This document shows positions 1 to 7,728 of a stretch of DNA of 64,000 bases, in pieces. The notes beneath the pieces were generated by a model. The model had not been told where the DNA came from and did no database searches. It worked only from the letters and a program-made list of their open reading frames with translations. A program made the position numbers and the translations under genes. How positions within the stretch are numbered: the stretch's first letter is position 1; each line of letters begins with the position of its first letter. The stretch is from Clostridiaceae bacterium. Its GTDB lineage: Bacteria > Bacillota > Clostridia > DSM-8532. Where the stretch lies: NCBI GenBank assembly GCA_012521705.1, contig JAAYLX010000041.1, positions 1 through 64,000 of the forward strand. Direction: 5' to 3'.

Positions 1-21
1 AAATGTCCGGAAAAGTGTTGA

Positions 22-639
22 CTTCCCACCTTTGTTTCTGCAAATAAATTTACTACCGCAGCCAATGCTATTCTCCTGCAATATACCGCCCCAGTGTATG
101 TGGCTTTGTTCGGGAGCTGGCTTCTGAAGGAAAAAACAAGCATGCTTGACTGGGCAACCATTGCGGTGGTATTCGGCGGGATGATGCTGTTTTTTGTTGA
201 CAGCCTTGATACCAAAGGCCTTTTGGGAAATATTTTTGCAGTAATAAGCGGCGTAGGTTTTGGCTTGTTTCCCGTATTTATGAGGATGCAGAAAGACGGC
301 TCACCCATCGAATCGGTCATTTTGGGAAATATCATAACGGCCGCGGTGGGGCTGCCATTTATTCTAAGAACAACACCCAGCAGTACAGAATGGGTATATC
401 TTATAGTGCTGGGCATTGTACAGCTTGGAATTCCCTATATCCTTTACAGCATTGCAATAAAGAATGCAACAGCTATAGAAGCGTGTCTGATAACTGTTAT
501 CGAGCCGATTTTAAATCCGGTTTGGGTCCTTGTTTTTCTTGGAGAGACTCCCGGCATTTTCAGCATAATAGGCGGCCTGATAGTAGTGGTTGCCGTTACA
601 CTCCGCTGCATCTTAGGCTCTATTTCTTATCAGGAGTGA
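22..639 (+). CDS. DMT/EamA-family transporter, 5'-truncated, probably frameshifted
   Basis: Carboxy-terminal part of a drug/metabolite transporter: hydrophobic helices throughout, and the family-like stretch ANKFTTAANAILLQYTAP just before the first GTG (94). EamA proteins are usually about 290-300 aa with ten membrane helices and export or import small metabolites; roughly two thirds is present. The reading frame is closed by a TGA at 19-21, although recognisable family sequence already begins near base 40. Frame 3 before that point reads SGKVLT, which would fit the upstream part, so a frameshift near 27-36 is likely, but the window edge prevents proof. The 3' end overlaps the convergent hydrogenase-like gene by 20 bp. 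The substrate cannot be told. Confidence 0.7.
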   Translation, partial: LPTFVSANKFTTAANAILLQYTAPVYVALFGSWLLKEKTSMLDWATIAVVFGGMMLFFVDSLDTKGLLGNIFAVISGVGFGLFPVFMRMQKDGSPIESVILGNIITAAVGLPFILRTTPSSTEWVYLIVLGIVQLGIPYILYSIAIKNATAIEACLITVIEPILNPVWVLVFLGETPGIFSIIGGLIVVVAVTLRCILGSISYQE

Positions 640-1894
640 CCGAAAAGTCGCGGATAAATATATTGTCCCTTTCAAGGAGATCTTCAACGGTATTGAAACC
701 CAGTTCATTCAGTAACTCTATTACATGGGGATTGTCTATAGGTGTCGGGTAACTGGCAAGTTCACCATACTGGTCCACATATTTTGTACCTTCTTCAAAT
801 GGAATAAGCGCTTTCGGACCACCGACGCATCCTCCCACACAGCCCATGCCTTCTATAAAGTTGGCTGTAATGTTGCCCTCTGTTATCTCCTTAAGCAATT
901 CCTTGCATTTTCTTGCTCCATCTGCCTGGGTGGCTTTCAATGGAACCTTTCTGTTAGGGGATATCCTGTCCAGAGTAGTCTGAACCGCTCTGCTCACACC
1001 TCCGGTCCTTGCGTATATGCGGCCTGCCGTCGAGGAGTGGTCTCGTTCATCTTCAGGCATATCGGCAAGATTAATTCCCGCAACCTCAAAAAGCTCCTGA
1101 ACTTCCTGGAATGTAAGGACATAGTCCACTGCGTCGCTGATGTCAGGCTCTTTGGCCTCTGCTTTTTTGGCTATGCACGGACCTATGAAAACTGTTACAG
1201 CATCAGGCTTGATACGCTTAATTGCCCTTCCGCAGGCTACCATTGGGGAGACCGAAGGAGGCATGTGAGGTACCAGTTGATTATATATTTTCTTTATCAT
1301 GGCGACCCAGATGGGACAGCAGCAGCTCGTCAGCACAAAATCCTTGTCGTCATGTATCGTCCTGTCAAATTCCAAAGCTTCCTTCAAAGTAAGAATATCT
1401 GCAAAAAGCGCAACTTCAACCATTCCGTAGAATCCCAGCCGCTTGAAAGCCGAACGAAGTTTTCCGGCGGTAACGTCCATTGTAAACTGACCGTTGAAAG
1501 CAGGGGCTATCATGGCATAAACCGGAACTTCCCTATTGTTGATTGTCTCAAGAATAGGAAGCAGATCTTTTCTTTCAACAAGGGAGCCGCTTTTGCAAGC
1601 CATAATGCAGTCTTCGCACCCGACGCAAACTGAACTGTCAACTACTATCTTTCCGTTCTCGTCCCTTTTGATGGCTGAAAACAGACATGCCACCTGGCAG
1701 GATGTTGGTTCTTCCTCACAATGGCCGCATTCGTCAAGATTAAGGACAGCAGGGTATTTTTCGGGGTGAAGCAAATATTCCAGTTGCTGTTCGCTGTACT
1801 CCTCACTGCTTTTTATTTTTTCTATTTCTTCATTAAGGGATTTATTTAAAGACGCCCTGACCAATCTGTTGTACATTTCTCTGAAAGTTTCCAT
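620..1894 (-). CDS. [FeFe]-hydrogenase-like protein with N-terminal ferredoxin domain
   Basis: A 424-aa protein. Two [4Fe-4S] motifs lie near the N-terminus: Cys56/59/66/70 and Cys90/93/96/100. The H-cluster motifs follow: TSCCCPIW (Cys191-193), FIGPCIAKK (Cys240) and EGMGCVGGCVGGP (Cys352, Cys356). These correspond to the L1, L2 and L3 signatures of iron hydrogenases, so the protein should bind a 2Fe subcluster and either make or sense H2. The TSCCCP and GGCVGGP variants resemble the less studied group B-type enzymes rather than the standard TSCCP/MPC/MACPGGC catalytic form; that assignment is from memory. No NuoE/NuoF-like partners or maturases are nearby, so it stands alone. A GGAG ribosome site precedes the ATG at 1894. 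Confidence 0.85.
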   Translation of the reverse strand: METFREMYNRLVRASLNKSLNEEIEKIKSSEEYSEQQLEYLLHPEKYPAVLNLDECGHCEEEPTSCQVACLFSAIKRDENGKIVVDSSVCVGCEDCIMACKSGSLVERKDLLPILETINNREVPVYAMIAPAFNGQFTMDVTAGKLRSAFKRLGFYGMVEVALFADILTLKEALEFDRTIHDDKDFVLTSCCCPIWVAMIKKIYNQLVPHMPPSVSPMVACGRAIKRIKPDAVTVFIGPCIAKKAEAKEPDISDAVDYVLTFQEVQELFEVAGINLADMPEDERDHSSTAGRIYARTGGVSRAVQTTLDRISPNRKVPLKATQADGARKCKELLKEITEGNITANFIEGMGCVGGCVGGPKALIPFEEGTKYVDQYGELASYPTPIDNPHVIELLNELGFNTVEDLLERDNIFIRDFSVTPDKK

Positions 1895-2171
1895 GGCAGA
1901 CTCCTTTCATTCGACTTTTAAAAATTTATTTTTTTATTTAATTTTTGAAAACTGAAACTTTAATATTATGGCTTTTACCAGGGTTTATTAAAAGATTAAT
2001 TCCCTATATTTTTCCCACTGTTATAAAAAAAGTAACAGTTATATCCGGGTTTAAAAATTATATGATTTTATTTATAAAAATAAGGAGAGGTTATGTGGCG
2101 TATAATAATTCAGGAAATGAGTTTATTAAGAGCCATATTTATTACAGATGGCAAGGAAATATAACATGATG

Positions 2172-2177
2172 TATAAT
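2172..2177 (+). promoter_or_regulatory. Candidate -10 element (TATAAT) for the acyl-CoA synthetase
   Basis: A perfect TATAAT sits 69 bases before the preferred start at 2246. No good -35 is visible 17 bases upstream. The AT-rich gap 1895-2188 otherwise holds nothing I can support. Confidence 0.4.
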
Positions 2178-2245
2178 TAGAATGCTTAATGGAAGATTTT
2201 ACTTATAAAAAATATAAAATATACGGAAAGAGGGACAATCTTAAG

Positions 2246-3961
2246 ATGAAATATGAGAATCTGTACAAGGTAAGACCTATAAAAGACCTGAAAGACATGT
2301 TGAACTCAAGCACCGAGCTTTATGGTGATAAAGCCGCTTTTCTGAGCAAACCCAAAGGAAAAAGCGAGTATGAGCCCATTACTTATAAACAATACAAATC
2401 CGATGTGGAGGCCTTTGGAACGGCGTTGACAGATCTTGGCCTTAAAGGCAGCAAGATTGCCCTTATAGGCGAAAACCGCTATGAATGGAGTGTATCCTAC
2501 CTTTCAATCGTAAATGGTACAGGAATTGTGGTGCCCCTGGACAAAGAGCTTCCTGTAAATGAGATTGAAAACCTCATAGTCCGTTCGAAAGCAAAAGCGA
2601 TAATTTATTCCGGAAATATCAGCGAAAAAATAGAGCCGCTCTTTAAGAAAAATACCGCCATAGAATATTTTATTGGTATGGACGTGGACAGCAGTGACAG
2701 CAAAACCCTTTCATTCAAAGCCCTGCTTGAAAAAGGCCACGAACTTGTGAAGGCAGGAAACCGAGATTTCATTGATGCAGAAATTGATCCCGATGTTATG
2801 AATATGCTTCTCTTTACATCAGGCACCACCGACACTTCCAAGGCCGTAATGCTCTCCCATAAAAATATCTGCGAAAATCTTATGAATATGTGCTCAATGT
2901 TGTATATAGATGAAAAGGATACTTTCCTGTCCATTCTTCCCATCCATCATACTTATGAATGTACCTGCGGATTTCTCTGCCAGATTTACCGCGGATGCAC
3001 AATCGCCTATTGCGAAGGCCTCAGGCATATAGTCAAAAATCTCAAGGAATCCAAATGTACAATTATGCTTGGAGTACCGCTTATTTTTGAAGCAATGTAC
3101 AGACAGATAATGAACCAGGCAATCAAACAAAAAGGGAAGGCTGCTGTAAAATTTGCTCTTGGGCTCAGCAATGCATTAAGGAAGGTCAATATTGATATAA
3201 GGCGCAAATTGTTCAAACAAATACATGATTCTTTAGGCGGACATATAAGACTGTTTATTAGCGGCGCCGCAGGAATAGATCCACAAATAGCAAGAGGCTT
3301 CAGGGATCTTGGAATACCATTGGTACAGGGATACGGTCTTACCGAGTGCGCACCCATAGTGGCGCTTAATCGCGACTGCAACTATAAGGATGATGCTGCA
3401 GGACTTCCCCTTCCAAACCTTGAGGTGGAAATTCATGAGCCTGATGCTGACGGCATAGGTGAAATCAAATGTAAAGGACCAAGCATCATGCTGGGGTATT
3501 ATGAAGATCCTGAAGCTACAGCCGCGGTAATCAAAGATGGATGGTTCTATACAGGGGACAGTGGATATATAGATGAAGACGGATTTGTGCATATTACAGG
3601 CCGCAAAAAGAATGTCATTGTGACAGGGAACGGAAAGAATGTTTTCCCCGAAGAAATTGAGCAACTGCTTGACAGAAGTCCGTATATCAAAGAGTCTCTT
3701 GTTTACGGCAGGGGTGAGAGTGACGGCGATACGGTAGTATGTGCCAAAATTGTTCCCGATCGTGAAAAGATAGAAGAAGATATAAAGGAGAACGTTATTC
3801 CTGAGTCTTCGGTTGAAGAGATAATCAATAATGAAATTAAAAAAGTTAACAAACAGCTTGTGATATACAAACACATAAAAGACTTTTCCATTCAGGACGA
3901 GGAGTTCAAAAAGACTACAACCAGGAAAATTAAGCGTCATGAAGAGCTTAAAAACCAGTGA
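2246..3961 (+). CDS. AMP-dependent long-chain acyl-CoA synthetase/ligase
   Basis: An ANL-superfamily enzyme of 571 aa from the chosen start. It should activate a carboxylic acid, probably a fatty acid, with ATP and join it to CoA at the membrane or in the cytoplasm. Visible motifs are the P-loop-like LLFTSGTTDTSK (A3), YGLTECAP (A5), and GWFYTGDSGYIDEDG followed by TGRKKNVIVTGNGKNVFPEEIE (A7/A8). The P-loop reads TSGTTDTSK where TSGTTGxPK is usual, so glycine and proline are replaced. ATG 2246 is preferred because GGAAAGAGGG lies about 11 bases upstream; the in-frame ATG at 2189 has no ribosome site and is just after a -10 box. It appears to be a single-gene unit. The substrate is unknown. 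Confidence 0.85.
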   Translation: MKYENLYKVRPIKDLKDMLNSSTELYGDKAAFLSKPKGKSEYEPITYKQYKSDVEAFGTALTDLGLKGSKIALIGENRYEWSVSYLSIVNGTGIVVPLDKELPVNEIENLIVRSKAKAIIYSGNISEKIEPLFKKNTAIEYFIGMDVDSSDSKTLSFKALLEKGHELVKAGNRDFIDAEIDPDVMNMLLFTSGTTDTSKAVMLSHKNICENLMNMCSMLYIDEKDTFLSILPIHHTYECTCGFLCQIYRGCTIAYCEGLRHIVKNLKESKCTIMLGVPLIFEAMYRQIMNQAIKQKGKAAVKFALGLSNALRKVNIDIRRKLFKQIHDSLGGHIRLFISGAAGIDPQIARGFRDLGIPLVQGYGLTECAPIVALNRDCNYKDDAAGLPLPNLEVEIHEPDADGIGEIKCKGPSIMLGYYEDPEATAAVIKDGWFYTGDSGYIDEDGFVHITGRKKNVIVTGNGKNVFPEEIEQLLDRSPYIKESLVYGRGESDGDTVVCAKIVPDREKIEEDIKENVIPESSVEEIINNEIKKVNKQLVIYKHIKDFSIQDEEFKKTTTRKIKRHEELKNQ

Positions 3962-4043
3962 TATATTAAGCTGAGAAAAAATATTATTTGTGAAGCAGCT
4001 TTGTTAAATTTAAGTTAAGTCTTCGCATTTTACGTTTTTTGTC

Positions 4044-4072
4044 TTTTGATGGCGAATAGTGTCTGCTATAAT
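4044..4072 (+). promoter_or_regulatory. Extended -10 promoter for the phosphate transporter operon
   Basis: TGCTATAAT (TATAAT at 4067-4072) matches an extended -10. The -35 is weak (TTTTGA, 4044-4049, 17-base spacing), which is common with extended -10 promoters. It is about 75 bases upstream of the transporter ATG. Confidence 0.6.
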
Positions 4073-4148
4073 GTAAAATGTTTGTAATGGAATGGTTATA
4101 TTTGGATCTTTGAAGATACTTTTTTGAATTTAATGAGAGGGGAAGCCT

Positions 4149-5144
4149 ATGGTCGCTCTGTACTTTGTTTTACTGTTAGTCTGCGCGTCGGTTTTTGTAA
4201 ACGGTTGGACAGATGCCCCCAATGCTATTGCAACAGTGGTTTCTACAAGGGTTTTGAGCCCGAAAGCCGCAATTATCCTCGCAACGATTTTTAACCTCGC
4301 GGGAGTTTTTATGATGGGAACTGCAGTTGCAAATACCACTGCTAACATCATATCCATAGGAACTGGCAGGGATGCACTGGTTACACTTGCCGCTGCTCAG
4401 CTCTCAATAGTAGTTTGGGCTGTATCAGCATGGAGATTTGGAATACCCACCAGCGAAAGCCATGCCCTTATAGCCGGTCTTATGGGAGCGGGCATATCCT
4501 TTAAGGGTATAGAGGCTTTTAATTGGGAAGAATTCAAAAAGGTTCTGATCGGACTTGGAGTTGCTACAGTTCTTGGATTTATTGCAGGTTATTTTTTTAC
4601 AAAATTAATAGTTATACTATTCAGAAGAGCCAACAGGCGCAAGTCAAATGCCTTTTTCTCCTGGGGACAGGTCGCATCGGCAGCTTCCATGGCCTTTAAC
4701 CATGGCGCCCAGGACGGACAAAAATTCATGGGAGTATTTGCCCTGGCATTAACAGTGGGCGGAATTTTCCCCTACAGTGACAGCCTTGTTATTCCGGCGT
4801 GGGTGAAATTGCTTGTCGCGCTTCTTATGGCTGTCGGTACATCAATTGGCGGCTACAGGATAATAAAAACAATGGGCATGGATATGGTAAGACTTGAAAA
4901 ATATCAGGGCTTCGCTGCAGAAGTTGGAGCTTCAGCCTGTATGACGGGCGCAACATTATTGGGTATTCCTTTGAGCACCACAAATGCCAAGGGAACTGCA
5001 ATGATGGGAGCCGGCGCAGCAAGGAGATTCTCGGATGTAAACTGGGGTATCGTGAAGGAAATGCTGATTGCATGGGCGTTAACATTTCCGGCTTGCCTGT
5101 TATTAGGTTATGGCATGGCGAAACTGTTTAATTTTATTTTCTGA
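4149..5144 (+). CDS. pit: PiT-family inorganic phosphate transporter
   Basis: A 331-aa integral membrane protein of the PiT (PHO4) family, which imports phosphate with a cation. The N-terminal signature NGWTDAPNAIATVVSTRVLSP (family GxNDxxNAxxT motif) is at about residues 18-38, and the C-terminal half repeats the pattern with GASACMTGATLLGIPLSTTNA. The length is typical of the short bacterial forms. A GAGAGGGG ribosome site precedes ATG 4149. The next gene, 18 bases downstream, encodes a DUF47 protein, the usual partner of PiT transporters, so the two form an operon. The family normally works as low-affinity phosphate uptake. Confidence 0.93.
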   Translation: MVALYFVLLLVCASVFVNGWTDAPNAIATVVSTRVLSPKAAIILATIFNLAGVFMMGTAVANTTANIISIGTGRDALVTLAAAQLSIVVWAVSAWRFGIPTSESHALIAGLMGAGISFKGIEAFNWEEFKKVLIGLGVATVLGFIAGYFFTKLIVILFRRANRRKSNAFFSWGQVASAASMAFNHGAQDGQKFMGVFALALTVGGIFPYSDSLVIPAWVKLLVALLMAVGTSIGGYRIIKTMGMDMVRLEKYQGFAAEVGASACMTGATLLGIPLSTTNAKGTAMMGAGAARRFSDVNWGIVKEMLIAWALTFPACLLLGYGMAKLFNFIF

Positions 5145-5162
5145 TGCAGGGAGGAGTTTGTA

Positions 5163-5789
5163 ATGAGTTTTTTTAGTGGAAAGGATAAAGACTGGTTTGA
5201 TTTGTTTGTAACTTCAATTTCTTATTCAACCAGAGCTGCACGTGTTCTGCAAAAAGCTTTTGAGGACGGGCTTATAGATTTTGAGGAAATCCAGAAGATT
5301 AAAGCCATAGAACATGAGGCCGACGTACATGTTCACCGTTGTCTGAAACTGGTGGAGGAAGCCTTTATAACACCTATTGACAGATCAGATCTGATTGAGA
5401 TAGTAAGTGAAATTGAGAACATTACCGACTGCATAGACTCCATAGGAAATCACACCTACATGACCTGCATCAAACAGGTAAATGAGGACGCGCTGAATCT
5501 TATGCAACTGCTCGTGGAAGCGTGCGCCAAACTTGAGGAACTTATGAAGAACCTCAATAATTACAAGAAGAATCAAAAAGTTATAAATAATTATATAATC
5601 GAGATTAACCGTATTGAGGAAATGGGCGACAAGACCTATCTCAACGCAATGCGGACGCTCTTTGAGTTTGAAACAGACGCAAAGAAAATCATTACCTACC
5701 AGCTCCTCTATGAAAAGCTGGAGATAGCCCTTGATAAATGCGAGGACGTAGCTGACGCTATCCATAAAGTTATTATTTCAGGATCCTGA
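5163..5789 (+). CDS. DUF47/PhoU-like phosphate transport accessory protein
   Basis: A 208-aa soluble, all-helical, acidic protein of the DUF47 (PhoU-like, TIGR00153) family. It carries conserved helix features such as EHEADVHVHR and EIENITDCIDSIGNHTY, which provide acidic residues for metal-bound PhoU folds, and it ends with the typical CEDVADAIHKVIISGS. Proteins of this family are encoded beside PiT transporters and are thought to control their activity. The gene starts 18 bases after the transporter behind a GGAGG site and ends just before a terminator, so the operon is these two genes. Confidence 0.9.
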   Translation: MSFFSGKDKDWFDLFVTSISYSTRAARVLQKAFEDGLIDFEEIQKIKAIEHEADVHVHRCLKLVEEAFITPIDRSDLIEIVSEIENITDCIDSIGNHTYMTCIKQVNEDALNLMQLLVEACAKLEELMKNLNNYKKNQKVINNYIIEINRIEEMGDKTYLNAMRTLFEFETDAKKIITYQLLYEKLEIALDKCEDVADAIHKVIISGS

Positions 5790-5833
5790 TAAAAAATATT
5801 GGGCCACCGATGGCCAGAGCTACATGCATGGAA

Positions 5834-5871
5834 AGGTTGTCTTAAGAATTTATATGAGACAGCCTTTTTTT
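5834..5871 (+). terminator. Intrinsic terminator of the phosphate transporter operon
   Basis: Stem AGGTTGTCT / AGACAGCCT (one G-U pair) followed by a run of seven T. Confidence 0.85.
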
Positions 5872-5928
5872 ATATTCTTTTTCAGGAAATAAAACTGGTC
5901 TGTATCAAGAATTAACTTTAACAGAAAA

Positions 5929-6276
5929 GTGCAAGCGGAAAAGTCTTTTACGCGTCCTCGGCTCAGGAAGTTGTTTCGTGCAAAGGCTCTGCCTATTGAA
6001 CAATCCGCAGGTGAAGGTTAAAAGTTGTTGGCGATCGGCGCTTGCTTTTATGATAGATGTTTAAGTGCAAATGGCTCTGCCTTTTGAACAATCCGCAGGC
6101 GAAGGTAAAAAGCTGTTGGCGAAATGCGAAGTTCGATTGGGGGTCCGTCGACAGGATGTCGACTGAGCGGCGCTTGCCCGGATGGCAAGTTCGCCCGCGT
6201 ACCCCAAGAGAAAGAGCATTGAGACTTACAGCTTTCCTGAGCCGAGGACGTGAAAAAAGGCAGAACTTTTGCACGT
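5929..6276. repeat. GC-rich composite inverted/direct repeat element, noncoding
   Basis: This intergenic stretch is built from repeats. A perfect 17-bp inverted repeat (5953-5969 with 6234-6250, core CCTCGGCTCAGGAA) encloses about 260 bases. Outer imperfect arms around GTGCAA (5929 on the plus strand, 6269-6274 inverted) extend the pairing. Inside are two diverged direct copies of a module of about 65 bases, 5979-6045 and 6065-6125, both containing TGAACAATCCGCAGG. The central part, 6130-6210, is far more GC-rich than its surroundings and holds small hairpins such as GTCGAC...GTCGAC and CTTGCC...GGCAAG. Short open frames exist on both strands but lack ribosome sites. It resembles a multi-copy mobile or structured element; I do not recognise a named family. 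Confidence 0.6.
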
Positions 6277-6288
6277 TTTCGAGAGTTT

Positions 6289-6325
6289 AAAAAAGGCAAA
6301 GCTTTTGTTAGTAAAAGACTTTGCC
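6289..6325 (-). terminator. Intrinsic terminator of the DUF5692 gene
   Basis: On the minus strand, stem GGCAAAG...CTTTGCC with inner AAAA/TTTT pairing, followed by six T (A6 at 6289-6294 on the plus strand). Confidence 0.75.
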
Positions 6326-6372
6326 ATTTTCCACTTTATTTTTGGTAAACCGAACTTCGGATGAAGCTATTT

Positions 6373-7350
6373 TTAAGCGCGTGCCATCGCCTTTTTGTAG
6401 TCGGCTGTGTCGGTAAATATTTCATTGGTATACGGGTTCTTCTTAAGTTTAGCTGCTCTGCGGAATACAACTATAACCAGTATGAGATTTGCAACAAACG
6501 CAAGTATGCTTATCACTGTCATAGGCACGAAATTGTTGGCATATTGTACACTCTTTACTGCAAATATGCCCTCATCCTGGAAGAGCGGGAATACCTGTGC
6601 AAACATGCACCAGATGGCCAGGGTGTGGGCGCGGTTAGCCAGCCATGCACCTTTATTCCAGAAGAATGCCGCAATTGTCGGAGCAAGGAGCAATGCGACT
6701 CCGCAGTACCATGAGTGTGTAGGCAGGCAGTTGTAGGTGTACGCGAAATTCCAGATATCATATGCTACGATATATATCCAGATCATATCAGGCCACAGCA
6801 TGTCTCTTTTGTCCCTGGAAACATATATGCCGGTCCAGCCTGTAATACCAATGATGTTGAGTATGCCGGCAAGTCCGTTTAAGACATTGTGCCATCCTCC
6901 ATAGAGCTCAACTCCTTCGGAGGAAACCCACCAGCTGTACCAGCCGTTTATGGCTGATTCGAAATCGCTGCATACAGCAATGAGTATGTTAATGGATAGA
7001 ATCGCATAAGGGAAGTAAACGAACCATCTCTGTTTGCCAACCCACCATTTGTAGCGGATAAGCATAAATCCGATACAGCCAGCCAATGCCGCGTAGAGCT
7101 TGGCATAATGGAACCAGCCATTCATGTTTGTGTAGGTTGGATTCTTTAATGCCCATTCGGCACCGTTGGCAACCCCGATAGCAATAGCTATAAAGTAAAT
7201 CGTAAGTATTGAGGGAATGACAAATAAGAAGGTAATACCTCCGATTTTTGAGCGTCTTGTAAGCTCATTGGCAATTATAAGACAGCCCAATACAAGAAAG
7301 AGACCAAACCATTGATACGGCGCATTTTCGCCATAAACCAGGAATAACAT
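6373..7350 (-). CDS. DUF5692 family multi-pass membrane protein
   Basis: A 325-aa protein with about eight to nine hydrophobic helices and an unusually high tryptophan and tyrosine content, for example NGWYSWWVSSEG, DMIWIYIVAYDIWNFAYTYNC and TGWTGIYVSRDKRDMLWPDMIW. I recognise it as DUF5692, a family without a known function. The last 25 residues are charged and cytoplasmic-looking. A GGAGGG site precedes the ATG at 7350. It has its own promoter and terminator and no operon partner, so context gives no clue beyond a membrane location. Confidence 0.75.
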   Translation of the reverse strand: MLFLVYGENAPYQWFGLFLVLGCLIIANELTRRSKIGGITFLFVIPSILTIYFIAIAIGVANGAEWALKNPTYTNMNGWFHYAKLYAALAGCIGFMLIRYKWWVGKQRWFVYFPYAILSINILIAVCSDFESAINGWYSWWVSSEGVELYGGWHNVLNGLAGILNIIGITGWTGIYVSRDKRDMLWPDMIWIYIVAYDIWNFAYTYNCLPTHSWYCGVALLLAPTIAAFFWNKGAWLANRAHTLAIWCMFAQVFPLFQDEGIFAVKSVQYANNFVPMTVISILAFVANLILVIVVFRRAAKLKKNPYTNEIFTDTADYKKAMARA

Positions 7351-7458
7351 AATGACCCTCCAAAATGTATATATTCATCAAAGAGAGGAGCACCCCTCCC
7401 TTGACAGACCACCTGACGCTCTTGACAAGACATTACTTTAAAATGTTATTTTTTTATC

Positions 7459-7499
7459 AATCTTAGTTTAAGATTAGCACTTCCCTTTTGATGTTTCAA
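7459..7499 (-). promoter_or_regulatory. SigmaA-type promoter of the DUF5692 gene with overlapping inverted repeat
   Basis: On the minus strand TTGAAA (7494-7499) is 17 bases from TAATCT (7471-7476). The inverted repeat AATCTTA-GTT-TAAGATT (7459-7475) covers the -10 and the start-site side, a good place for a repressor. The rest of the 378-base gap 7351-7728 holds the roughly 115-base leader of this gene and the upstream region of the peptidase; no other gene is supportable. Confidence 0.55.
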
Positions 7500-7728
7500 C
7501 TGTTATTTGTCCTATAATTGCCCTCATATTTCCTGTCATTTTAAGATATGCACCGAAAATCACCATAAATCACCGAATATTGAAATGGTAAACTCTGGAG
7601 GGGATGGACAGGGATGCATCAAGTAACTCGGCGGCAGAAAATATTTGAAAGCGTATCCAATATGTAGTAACATTATTTCATTATCAGATTTGCCAACCTT
7701 TAACAGGCCAGGAGAAAGGGGACCTTAA

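Noticed and set aside
1945-2169. 74-codon plus-strand open frame
   Set aside because: No ribosome site, low-complexity AT-rich composition, and it overlaps the promoter region of the acyl-CoA synthetase.
5929-6276. CRISPR array or IS element
   Set aside because: Repeat units are few, long and diverged, without regular spacers, and there is no transposase or cas gene.
5993-6299. Open frames of 77-93 codons on both strands in the repeat element
   Set aside because: Overlapping frames within inverted and direct repeats, no ribosome sites, and arginine/proline-rich text typical of translated GC-rich noncoding DNA.
7604-7672. Very short frames of 14-17 codons before the peptidase gene
   Set aside because: A GGAGGGG lies nearby but spacing is wrong and the peptides are too short to support.
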